The notes beneath the pieces were generated by a model. The model had not been told where the DNA came from, made no database searches, and saw only the letters and a list, made by a program, of their open reading frames with translations. 28,818 nt of DNA from contig MPUH01000939.1 of the NCBI GenBank assembly GCA_001970955.1, positions 1 through 28,818 of the forward strand. The letters run 5' to 3'. Every line of letters begins with the position of its first letter. The first letter of the stretch is position 1. The translations under genes and the position numbers were made by a program. The stretch is from Stentor coeruleus (taxonomy: Eukaryota > Ciliophora > Heterotrichea > Heterotrichida > Stentoridae). Below, piece by piece: positions 1 through 7,938 of the stretch.

Positions 1-93
1 TGTGTTTGACATAGATGCTTGTCGGGTTTTACGTAGTCTTTGATTAGATGCAATGACTTTTATAAATCTCCTTGGTGAAAGTTTTGATTCCAT
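1..93 (-). CDS. 5' end of an unknown gene, cut by the left window edge
   Basis: The minus strand opens with ATG at 93-91 and reads 31 codons without a stop to the edge. The peptide begins MESKLSPRRFIKVIA and is strongly basic (many Arg and Lys). The start lies in TTTAATATGG, an AT-run followed by ATGG, matching the start context of most genes in this window. The fragment is too short to name a family. The basic N-terminus could be a targeting or nucleic-acid-binding segment, but nothing decides that. The call rests on the open frame to the edge and the start context. Confidence 0.55.
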   Translation of the reverse strand, partial: MESKLSPRRFIKVIASNQRLRKTRQASMSNT

Positions 94-611
94 ATTAAAT
101 ATACTTTAATCATGAAGTATGATGAAGTACGATGAATTATTGATTATTTTTTTTAGCTTTTAATATATGTGAATATTTATATGATTTACTGCTAAATATT
201 ATAATTTGTTTATTTTTAAGTATTTTCCTTATTAAAGTATGACTATATGATTTACTATTGGTTTTAATACAAGATATGTATAATCCTTTAAATTAACAAA
301 AGCTAGAAAATAATCAAGCAATAATTCCTTTCTAACACTAAAAAAGCTAAATGAATATATTTAAATATTTGTGCAATACCTATGGTTTAATTATTATTAC
401 TCTGTTTATGCTAATGTTCATGATTTTTTAATATATTTTGACTTTAAACTTGTATGATTATATGAAGACTTGTTATAAAGCAGTTCATGATAGCTAAGTT
501 TATAAAATGAAATTAGATTTTTATACTGAAAATAGCATATTAAGAATTATATGAATGAGTTTTATCCAAGAAAATTCCTAAAATAGCTATTTTAACTTAA
601 AGCTTTAAGTA
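94..611. other. Spacer between two minus-strand genes
   Basis: This is AT-rich DNA between the start of the left-edge gene and the stop of the ORF ending at 612. Apart from the 10-bp repeat I see no gene, RNA or structured element. It should hold the promoter of the left-edge gene and the 3' flank of the 612 ORF. Confidence 0.5.
112..141. repeat. Short 10-bp tandem repeat upstream of the left-edge gene
   Basis: Two near-identical 10-bp units (atgaagtatg, atgaagtacg) are followed by a third degraded unit. They lie just upstream of the minus-strand start at 93. The repeat is small and could be chance in AT-rich DNA. No function is evident. Confidence 0.35.
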
Positions 612-959
612 TTACTTAAACCCATTATCAGATCGATTTCTCAAATGTAGTTTTTTTCTATCAAGAGTTAAAGAGTTTATTGACATATTGCTTCGCGGCA
701 AATTCGACGACGACCCTGATCTAAATGATAGCATGCTTGGGGTTTCATAATTACTAATTGGGGATATTGGAGAAATACTTCTTATGCTTCTTGAGCTAAT
801 TAAAGGACCTTCTAGCTTATGTCTAACTGGAGGTGCAGGGGTTTTGATGTACTTGTTATAATAAGAAAAATGCCTTCCAAAAGGGTTAGTTAAGAAAGGC
901 GATCTAACTTTAGCAGAGTATTGCATGCCTGATCTATTATTGGTAAGAACTTTAGACAT
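612..959 (-). CDS. Small basic Ser-rich protein, or C-terminal extension of the upstream GAR protein
   Basis: This is a 115-codon frame starting at ATG 959-957 and ending in TAA. The product is basic, rich in Ser, Arg and Asn, and probably disordered, with a short SPISPIS repeat near residues 63-69. No domain is recognised. The frame is the same as that of the GAR-domain gene ending at 975: a single TAA followed by five sense codons (GFNNN) separates that protein from this Met. The 15-bp gap contains no TATA-like box, and the start (ATAATATGTC) lacks the +4 G of most neighbours. It may therefore be a tail read after stop-codon readthrough, or a tail severed by a recent CAA-to-TAA mutation. 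A separate small gene remains possible. Confidence 0.5.
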   Translation of the reverse strand: MSKVLTNNRSGMQYSAKVRSPFLTNPFGRHFSYYNKYIKTPAPPVRHKLEGPLISSRSIRSISPISPISNYETPSMLSFRSGSSSNLPRSNMSINSLTLDRKKLHLRNRSDNGFK

Positions 960-974
960 ATTATTATTAAATCC

Positions 975-2198
975 TTATTCAGTGGCGCAAGAATTTTTCT
1001 TGTTCCGCGTTATAGAACTGCTGCCAATATCAGGCACGTTCTCACTTAACACATTATTCCTCAAAAGGTTTTTAATCTCCCTCTGTTTAATACTACTAGC
1101 TGTATGAGCTCTTCTATGCAAATTATCTATAGGACTAGTTTCATAATTTTCTGTATTTTTAGCTATAAACTTATCAATTCCTTCAAACCCTCCTCCAACC
1201 CTACAAAGCAAGTTCCCATTTTTCAATGTTATGAATATTTTCTTCTTGCCGTATCTATAAACATTCCCTGAGTCTTTAATAAACTTCCCAGTATTTTTTG
1301 TTTTTTTCATATACGCCTGTATAGCATGTTCAGTATTTTTATCATTAGAACGATAGCATGTTGTTTCAGATAACACCCTTTTTGCACTGTTAGGTTTTCT
1401 AATTCCACTTGACCTATTTATAACATTTTCCAAAACTTCGACACTACTTTTTCTCACAATTTCCCTATAGCTCTCAATTTTCTTATCTTCAAAAACCTCA
1501 AAATTTTCTTTGTCACTTATCCCCATATCGTTATTTCTTTTGTTTTTCTTATCATTAATCAAACTTTCTAAAAACTCTTCTCTAAGCAAAGCATTGTTTT
1601 TACTCTCTTCATATTCCGCTTTAATTTTTTCTACAGCTTCTTTCAAACTTTTACTATTCTTCACTTCATCTTCAAGTTTTTTCCTTAACCCCTCATTATC
1701 TTTACATGATTCCGCATACAACATTTTGAATTCATTCATTAAAACTTCATTTTTTTTAACTTTTCCTTCAAGATCGCTGATTTTAGACTGCATTTTTTTA
1801 ACTTCTAAATACAACGATGAGTCATATTTTAAACTATCAATATCTTCACTTTCAGCTTCAGAAAGTTCGATTACTGGGCTTAAATCATATGAAATTAAAA
1901 CAAGGATTCTTGGAATACCAACTTCATCAGGAAGATTATGAAAAAAATCTTGTGGGCTTATAGATAAAGGAAGCCATTGAAAGCCTTCTGGAAAAGTTTC
2001 AGTTTTATATGTCCCACTACAGGCGGGGACTTTTGTTGTTTTGTTTTTCAATATAATTCTCATAATAGCACCTTTTTGTATAGCATATATTGGCTCAGGA
2101 TGTCTTTCTAGAGCTTTTACTGACTTACCATCAAAGAAAACATTAAGTTCAGTATTTTCGCTAACACCTTCAGTCCTTATGATACTGATTTGAAGCAT
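975..2198 (-). CDS. GAS2-related (GAR) domain coiled-coil protein, probably microtubule-binding
   Basis: The protein has 407 residues. Residues 1-112 form a beta-rich globular N-terminus that looks C2-like but is unassigned. Residues 131-222 are a charged heptad-rich coiled coil. Residues about 312-348 match the GAR domain, including the hallmark RVGGGF (343-348) after a short beta region with KKKIFITLKNG, followed by a helix containing DKFI. GAR domains bind microtubules in GAS2 and spectraplakin proteins, so a cytoskeletal role at the cortex or cilia is inferred. The start at 2198 sits just downstream of TATATAACTATATTTAAAAT on the sense strand. The final TAA is in frame with the 115-codon ORF downstream, which raises the possibility that the true product is longer. 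The GAR call rests on motif recognition only. Confidence 0.75.
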   Translation of the reverse strand: MLQISIIRTEGVSENTELNVFFDGKSVKALERHPEPIYAIQKGAIMRIILKNKTTKVPACSGTYKTETFPEGFQWLPLSISPQDFFHNLPDEVGIPRILVLISYDLSPVIELSEAESEDIDSLKYDSSLYLEVKKMQSKISDLEGKVKKNEVLMNEFKMLYAESCKDNEGLRKKLEDEVKNSKSLKEAVEKIKAEYEESKNNALLREEFLESLINDKKNKRNNDMGISDKENFEVFEDKKIESYREIVRKSSVEVLENVINRSSGIRKPNSAKRVLSETTCYRSNDKNTEHAIQAYMKKTKNTGKFIKDSGNVYRYGKKKIFITLKNGNLLCRVGGGFEGIDKFIAKNTENYETSPIDNLHRRAHTASSIKQREIKNLLRNNVLSENVPDIGSSSITRNKKNSCATE

Positions 2199-3248
2199 AT
2201 TTTAAATATAGTTATATAATGAAAAATGTCTTCCCCCGCCGAAATTATCGCTTTTTGAAGCTTAGTGAAAACTTAGAGGAGTTTAGGTTTTGGTTTAGAG
2301 AAATTAGGCTAATTTTATGGAAATTTTATGCGATAATGATTTTGTATATGATTGGTTTCGGGGAATTTTTTGATTTAGATGGAAAAGGCTTTGCAAATTA
2401 GATGTTAGGCTTTGGGTGTTGGATTAAGATATGAATTTTATAGTTTTAGACTTGGTTTTGTGTAAGTTTGATAATAGGATGATGGAAGATTAAGAGAATA
2501 TGAGGAAAATACATTTTTAGTTGAGGCGAGTATAGAAAAAGAGGTGATTTATTAGATTTTAGTTGTAGAGTAAGAGAAGAGGTTTGATATGGATTGTATA
2601 AGTCTTGCTTTTTTGCTTATAAGATAATAGGAAGGTTATGGAAAGAGATAATGATGAAAGAAACAAATGAAAATTGTGTTAAGGGGAAAAAAGTAGGAAA
2701 AGTAGTGGGAGAGCATTTAGTACTAAATAATTATCAGAAAATTGATTTATTTTTCCTCAAAAAAATAAATATCGTAATCTCTATAACAAAGGTTTTAATA
2801 TGATGAAATAAACGAAAATTAAGAGTCTAGAAACATAATTTAATATATTTTTTATGATAATTTCATATATCAGAAGTGTTGATTGATAAAATTACTTTTT
2901 TTTAGCCTGCTGGTTATAAAAAATGTATAAAAAAGCTTTGATATTAGTTTCCGATTTAATTCAAATCTTAATTGTCTAAAAGATTACACTTAATCTTAAA
3001 AATTATTTATATCTTATCACAAGTATTAGAGCTTTTTATAAAGTGATTTTATATTTTTTTTTACAATATTTTTATTTTTAATACTTACATAACCCAATCA
3101 TACAAAAAACAACTACTTACATGATAAAATAACAATAAATCCCTTGAAGGCACAAAAAAATGCTTATCCATCAAGAAAATTTAAATTTTTATACCTAAAA
3201 TTATCTAATTGAAAGTAAAAATGCCTAATAAGATAAATTTTCTAAGTA
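2199..3248. promoter_or_regulatory. Divergent promoter region between the GAR and CXC genes
   Basis: About 1 kb separates the two divergent starts. The left part (2219-2650) is G-rich and C-poor on the plus strand. The right part (2950-3200) is C-richer and G-poor. In both directions the sense-strand 5' flank is therefore C-rich, the pattern seen throughout the window. Two weak open frames (2219-2401 and 2594-2803) lack support. I see no RNA gene or repeat. Confidence 0.5.
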
Positions 3249-3740
3249 ATGGAAAGCTTAAAAATGAAAATGGACAAAAATTCAAATTCTTTGGCTAAAG
3301 CACAAGATGATACTTTTGCCCAATTCTGTTTACAAACACTAACTCCGCTTATAAGTTTTCCATTTCAATCAGAGGATTGGGAAATGATAAAATCTCAAAA
3401 CACTCCTTGCAATTGTTCAAAGAGTGGCTGCTTAAAGTTATATTGCGAATGTTTCTCTAAAGGAAAGTATTGTATAGGATGCAATTGCATAAACTGTTTC
3501 AATGTTCCTGAATATGAGAGTATTCGTAATAAATCTGTTGCTAATTTGTTGCATAGAAATTCTAATGCATTCACAACAGAAAAAAATACTAATAAAGGCT
3601 GCACATGCAAAAAATCAGGTTGTCTAAAAAAATATTGCCGATGCCATGTTGGAGGTAGGACTTGTGATGAATCCTGCAAATGTGTAGAGTGTAAAAATTT
3701 GAGTTTTACTCAAATTTCAAGTAAAAGACTTTTAACTTAA
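3249..3740 (+). CDS. CXC/CRC-domain DNA-binding protein (LIN54/tesmin/TSO1 family)
   Basis: The protein has 163 residues. Two Cys-rich CXC motifs, at 54-83 (CNCSKSGCLKLYCECF...) and 118-148 (CTCKKSGCLKKYCRC...), each carry the KSGCLKxYC core whose Tyr contacts DNA in LIN54. The linker holds HRNSNAF, equivalent to the family's RNPxAF. This two-motif arrangement is the CRC domain, which binds TTYGAA-like sites in cell-cycle promoters in DREAM/MuvB complexes. The protein is much shorter than animal LIN54 and is essentially the DNA-binding module with a 50-residue N-terminus, so partner-binding regions may be missing. A nuclear role in transcription is inferred. The start at 3249 (GTAATGG) is chosen for the frame. 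An upstream ATG at 3221 opens an overlapping 25-codon frame. Confidence 0.9.
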   Translation: MESLKMKMDKNSNSLAKAQDDTFAQFCLQTLTPLISFPFQSEDWEMIKSQNTPCNCSKSGCLKLYCECFSKGKYCIGCNCINCFNVPEYESIRNKSVANLLHRNSNAFTTEKNTNKGCTCKKSGCLKKYCRCHVGGRTCDESCKCVECKNLSFTQISSKRLLT

Positions 3741-4596
3741 CTTTAATAACTTAATTAGTTTTAATATTGATTTTGGTGTTGGGGTTGGAAATGTAGGTTT
3801 GGAAGATTTTATGGATTTAGATGGGTTTAAGGAGAAATAGATAGATATTTTTAATATTTGGCATATGTTGATAGATTGGGATATAGGATGATTAATTATG
3901 GTGGTTATAGGAAAGTTAAAGATAGGATAAGGGTATTGGAAATGAGAGTAGGTAGATGATGGATTAGGGTTTTTGTTGAGGAATACCCGGGATTTAAGTG
4001 AATGTGCGGATTTTACGCACTTTATTTATAAGAAATTAATATGAGAGAGATGAAATGATAATTGTAGGATTTTGTTGTGGCTTATTATGTTTATTTAAAA
4101 TGCTTCTAATTTTTTGTGGATTTTTTAATTAGTAAGTTTTTTTGATTATGTATAGATTAAAAAGATGAATTATATATAATAAGGGTTGCAAAAATTATTT
4201 TTGCGTAAAATTAGATTGAAAAAATAGTCCAGATAATAAGAATAGTTTGAATTATTTTTATGCAAAGCTTGAAAGCTTATAATGATGCAGTAAAAAATAA
4301 TGACACCAATTTTACAATAGACTATATATTTAAATAATTAATGAAATACCTTTTTAATTTTTTAAAAGTAGTTTCCGACTAAAAATATTTACCACTACAA
4401 CTAGTTACTTCTAATCAGTAACATTAATATAAAAAAATCACTCAAAGCTTTAAATCCAATCAAAATACAAAACATTAACCAAAAATACAAAAACTTTTAT
4501 CAATCTCACTATCCAAACAACTCCATCATCAAATCTCCATTTCCCATCCATACATACAACCTTCAATAAAAATCTAAATTATCATCTAAAAAATCT
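3741..4596. other. Tail-to-tail spacer between CXC and lipase genes
   Basis: No gene is seen. The left part, after the plus-strand gene, is G-rich and C-poor. The right part (4380-4596), before the stop of the minus-strand lipase, is C-rich and G-poor. Both gene ends are thus G-rich on their own sense strand. A weak imperfect direct repeat (attatttttgcgtaaa near 4194, attatttttatgcaaa near 4253) is present. Confidence 0.5.
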
Positions 4597-5778
4597 TTAA
4601 ACCTTCTCAAACTCTTCAATCACTCTTATAACTTCATCAAAATATTCCATAGCTTTTTCATTTCCCCACAAAAAAGTTTGATGTCCGAAGTTCTCCAATT
4701 CTCTATTCACAACAACAGTACCTTCAGATAAAATCCCAACAAGCCATTTCACATCTTCTACATCAGCAAGTCTATCTTTTTTAGCTGAAAAAATGGCAAT
4801 AGGTCCAGGTATTTTCGTAAAATCATAAACCGGAGGTTGACTTTTCCCATAAACTCTTATATTAATTTCTTCCCCATAATCAAAATTTTGTACTTTATTT
4901 TCCTTATAATTCGTCATCTGTTGCCAATGCATCATATTCATAACACTAGTTCCCCCAGGTTCATGAGCCATAATTATAGGAAATCTTTCTTTATTATCAT
5001 CCTCAACTTTCATCCCTGCTAAAAAATCAACAATTTTCTCACAAGGGTTGATTTTTTTAGCACAAAACTCATAAAAAGCTTCATTTTGTTGTTTATTAGG
5101 TAATAACTCGTAGATTCCATATTTCTCAGCCATAGCTAAAACAGGGTTTTTTTTGAGGATTTTAAACATAGGCACATCAAGTTCCCGAACAATACCGACA
5201 GGAGCTAAAGCTATAAATATACTAAGATTTTCTATAAATTTCGGGTCCATAGCTAAAAGTGCGAACATTATCAAAGTTCCTTGTGAATGGCCAATATAAG
5301 CAAGTTTTGGCTTTTTAGTTAAATTTAGTATATAAGAAACTGAAGCTGGGATATCGAATTCTGCCATATGTTGCCATGTAAATTGCCAATATTCAGGATC
5401 TTTTGTACTATTTAAAGTTTTATGGCCTAGGCTGTGATAAGAACCTCTTGAATTACCAAACCAAACATCGAAACCTGAATCTGATAAAAGAAAACCATGA
5501 CATGGAATGTTGGTTATCCATGTTTCTGCTAAGTCAATAAGTCCGTGTTGGAGGAAAACTATTGGTTTGTTTGGGGAATATGATTCATTTACCTTATTTG
5601 GAATTCGGAATAATGTTAAAATGTACCCGTCAGAAGTTGTTACTTGATGAGATTCAAATGAGTAGTTATTTGATAAACAGATATCTTTGAAACTTTGTAT
5701 AGATTCTGGGTTAAGGCTATGGATTATATTGAGAAACGATAGGAATTGGATTAGTTTTAGTGTATTGAATAATAACAT
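4597..5778 (-). CDS. Acid lipase-like alpha/beta hydrolase, copy A
   Basis: The protein has 393 residues, the usual length of the gastric/lysosomal acid lipase family (LIPA/LIPF). A hydrophobic N-terminus (about 1-21) looks like a signal peptide. The family N-terminal region follows, with GYILTLFRIP at 51-60. The oxyanion motif QHGL is at 77-80. The nucleophile is Ser165 in GHSQG, the acid is Asp335 in KKDRLAD, and His366 lies in FGHQTFLWG, so the triad is complete. These enzymes hydrolyse triglycerides and cholesteryl or other lipid esters in lysosomes or after secretion, so digestion in food vacuoles is a reasonable inference. It lies 343 bp from a clear paralogue at 6122-7294 on the same strand, indicating tandem duplication. 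Confidence 0.9.
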   Translation of the reverse strand: MLLFNTLKLIQFLSFLNIIHSLNPESIQSFKDICLSNNYSFESHQVTTSDGYILTLFRIPNKVNESYSPNKPIVFLQHGLIDLAETWITNIPCHGFLLSDSGFDVWFGNSRGSYHSLGHKTLNSTKDPEYWQFTWQHMAEFDIPASVSYILNLTKKPKLAYIGHSQGTLIMFALLAMDPKFIENLSIFIALAPVGIVRELDVPMFKILKKNPVLAMAEKYGIYELLPNKQQNEAFYEFCAKKINPCEKIVDFLAGMKVEDDNKERFPIIMAHEPGGTSVMNMMHWQQMTNYKENKVQNFDYGEEINIRVYGKSQPPVYDFTKIPGPIAIFSAKKDRLADVEDVKWLVGILSEGTVVVNRELENFGHQTFLWGNEKAMEYFDEVIRVIEEFEKV

Positions 5779-6121
5779 TTTTATTAAGATTAAGATATTA
5801 GAAATAAGGGTTGTATATTTATTATTTTTTTTTTGGGTGGATTAGAGGATAAGAGTTTTTTTTTTAGAAACAATTAGAATGATGTTTTGCATATTTTGAA
5901 ATATTCAATTTTAATAATTTTTGTATATGGTTATTATGAAGAAATTAAGCAGAGCATTAGTTTAAATATAAAATACCTTAAAAAAATAAAAATAAACAAA
6001 TCCTAAAATTTCCAATACAGAAAAACATAAAATCCTACAAAGTTATTATTCTATAACAAGCATACGAAAAAAAAAAACTCCAAATATTTCAATAAAATCT
6101 TCATAAACTATAATAACTATT
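5779..6121. promoter_or_regulatory. Spacer between the tandem lipase genes
   Basis: The 343 bp hold the promoter of copy A and the 3' flank of copy B. The left part is rich in G and T on the plus strand, and the right part is C-richer and A-rich, following the window-wide skew. No further gene or clear repeat is seen. Confidence 0.45.
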
Positions 6122-7294
6122 TTAACTATCAGTCATAACTTCTTTATACTGATTTGCCAAGTTTATAACCTGTTGGAAATAAGTCATAACTGAAGGTAAT
6201 CCCCATATAAAAGTCAAATGCCCAAACCCATTTTCTACAGTTTTAACCACCATACTCTTTGTAGGAATCGTACTTTCCAGCCAGGCAACATCAGTTGGAT
6301 CAGCAAGTCTATCCTCATTCCCTGAAAACATAGCAATTGGTCCAGGAACTTTAGTCATATCATAAACAGGAGGTGTTGATTGTCCATAATTAGCTATATT
6401 TCCTTCTTTCCCATAATCAAACTTTTGAACTTTATAAGTCAAATAATCAGTCATCTGTTGCCAATGTTCCATATTTAAAGTACTTGTCCCCCCAGGTTCA
6501 TGTGATAATATTGTAGGAAGTCTTTGGGTATTATCATTAGCAACTTCCATATCAGCAAAAAACCCAACAATATCATCACAAGCTGTGCCAAATTTTGAGC
6601 ATATCTCATAAAAAGCTAAATTATCTTGATGATTAGGTAAAAACTCATAAACTCCAGCATCTTCTAAAGCTTTTAATAAAGGGATTTCTTTAAGAGTTTT
6701 AAACATAGTTATATCCAAATGTCTAACTGAACCAACAGGAGCTAGGGCTACAAAGATACTTAAATTGTTAATAAAAGTTGGGGTTGCTGAAAGATGGGCA
6801 AACATTTGAAGAGTTCCTTGAGAATGGCCAACATAAGCAAGTTTTTTAAGCCCAGTTTGTTGTAAAACAAATGGAATTACTGCTGGGATATCGTAATCAG
6901 CCATATGTTGCCATGTGAATTGCCAATATTGAGGATCAGTTTTATAGTTCCATTTGATATGGCCTAGACTATGATAAGAACCTCTTGAATTGCCAAGCCA
7001 TACATCAAAACCTGCATCTGAAAACATAAAAGCTGGGGCAGGGTCATTCATTATCCATGTATCAGCTAAGTCTAGAAGACCATGTTGAAGAAAAACTACA
7101 GGTTTACCTTTGACAACTGGGAATCCTTTTTTACCTGGGATACGATAGAGTGTTAGAATATACCCATCAGCTGTAGTCACATTATGAGCTTCAAAACCAT
7201 AGCCATGATAAGTACATACTTCTGAGAAGGTCATTAAAGCTTCTGGGTCTAAGGAAAAAGCTAAGGATAATAGCTGGAGAAGAATATAAGACAT
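6122..7294 (-). CDS. Acid lipase-like alpha/beta hydrolase, copy B
   Basis: The protein has 390 residues and is the tandem paralogue of the lipase at 4597-5778. It shows a short signal-like hydrophobic start (MSYILLQLLSLAFSL), GYILTLYRIP at 45-54, oxyanion QHGL (70-73), nucleophile Ser158 in GHSQG, Asp328 in NEDRLAD and His359 in FGHLTFIWG. All catalytic residues are intact. The two copies share long identical stretches such as DVWxGNSRGSYHSLGH and the YWQFTWQHMA region, but differ in surface segments, so the duplication is not recent. The annotated start is preceded by another ATG at 7304, out of frame and in a better ATGG context. The in-frame Met gives the proper signal peptide and is preferred. 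Confidence 0.9.
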   Translation of the reverse strand: MSYILLQLLSLAFSLDPEALMTFSEVCTYHGYGFEAHNVTTADGYILTLYRIPGKKGFPVVKGKPVVFLQHGLLDLADTWIMNDPAPAFMFSDAGFDVWLGNSRGSYHSLGHIKWNYKTDPQYWQFTWQHMADYDIPAVIPFVLQQTGLKKLAYVGHSQGTLQMFAHLSATPTFINNLSIFVALAPVGSVRHLDITMFKTLKEIPLLKALEDAGVYEFLPNHQDNLAFYEICSKFGTACDDIVGFFADMEVANDNTQRLPTILSHEPGGTSTLNMEHWQQMTDYLTYKVQKFDYGKEGNIANYGQSTPPVYDMTKVPGPIAMFSGNEDRLADPTDVAWLESTIPTKSMVVKTVENGFGHLTFIWGLPSVMTYFQQVINLANQYKEVMTDS

Positions 7295-7938
7295 TATTAG
7301 CCATGTTTTTTTTTAAGCTTTGAAAGAGTTGTGAAGTTTAGGGTTTAGGTAGAAAAGTTTGGTTTGGAAATTGGATGTAAAAAATTATAAGAAGAGAATG
7401 ATATTATATAATATTGGGGTGAAGGATAAGGTAGTGTTAAAGATTGAAAGTGTGAGAAAATAGGAAGAATGAAGAAAGGTTTTTTTTTTGAATGGAGGGA
7501 GAAGAGGATTGGATTTTTTGGATGATAGGGTGTTAAAAATATTATTTTGTATTTGCTGAGGATAAAAATGAAGATTTTGTTGAACTTTTATATAGTTTGT
7601 ATACTAAATTTGTAAAATCGCAGATGAACTATGTTGTTGCTATATAAAATACTGATGATTTTATGTGATTCCATACAAAATCCAAATTACCCAATATAAA
7701 TTTTATGTATCTAATTATTATCAATCGCTTAAACCCTTCTATCAAATCAAAATAATCATTTTCCCATGTTTGTCAATAAAAAAACTAATATCCTATACAA
7801 TATTCTTACATACCCTACCTTATCATCCATAACCCCAAATCAAAAACCTCTCTAAAATTTCATCCTAATCAAATTTTCTACCCAAAAAATCTTATTTTCC
7901 CATCCTAAACCCTATCCGAATTCCACTCAACATAATAA
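7295..7938. promoter_or_regulatory. Divergent promoter region between lipase B and PP2C
   Basis: This head-to-head spacer of 644 bp gives the cleanest example of the skew. Positions 7321-7380 contain 20 G and no C, and 7801-7860 contain 19 C and no G. On each gene's sense strand the 5' flank is therefore C-rich and G-free. The switch lies around 7560-7680. No open frame is supported here. Confidence 0.55.

Noticed and set aside
1510-1941. 143-codon plus-strand frame opposite the GAR gene
   Set aside because: It is antisense of the Lys/Glu-rich coiled coil, which always reads as Phe/Leu/Ser-rich; no independent support.
2219-2401. 60-codon plus-strand frame divergent from the GAR gene
   Set aside because: It lies in a G-rich promoter-type flank, has a composition typical of AT-rich noncoding DNA (many Phe, Ile, Leu, Arg), and resembles nothing.
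2594-2803. 69-codon plus-strand frame with some protein-like character
   Set aside because: It begins at TTG, not ATG, lies in the same G-rich spacer, and has no start context or family resemblance.
3395-3679. 94-codon minus-strand frame opposite the CXC gene
   Set aside because: It is the antisense shadow of the Cys-rich coding region, whose plus-strand reading has two perfect CXC motifs.
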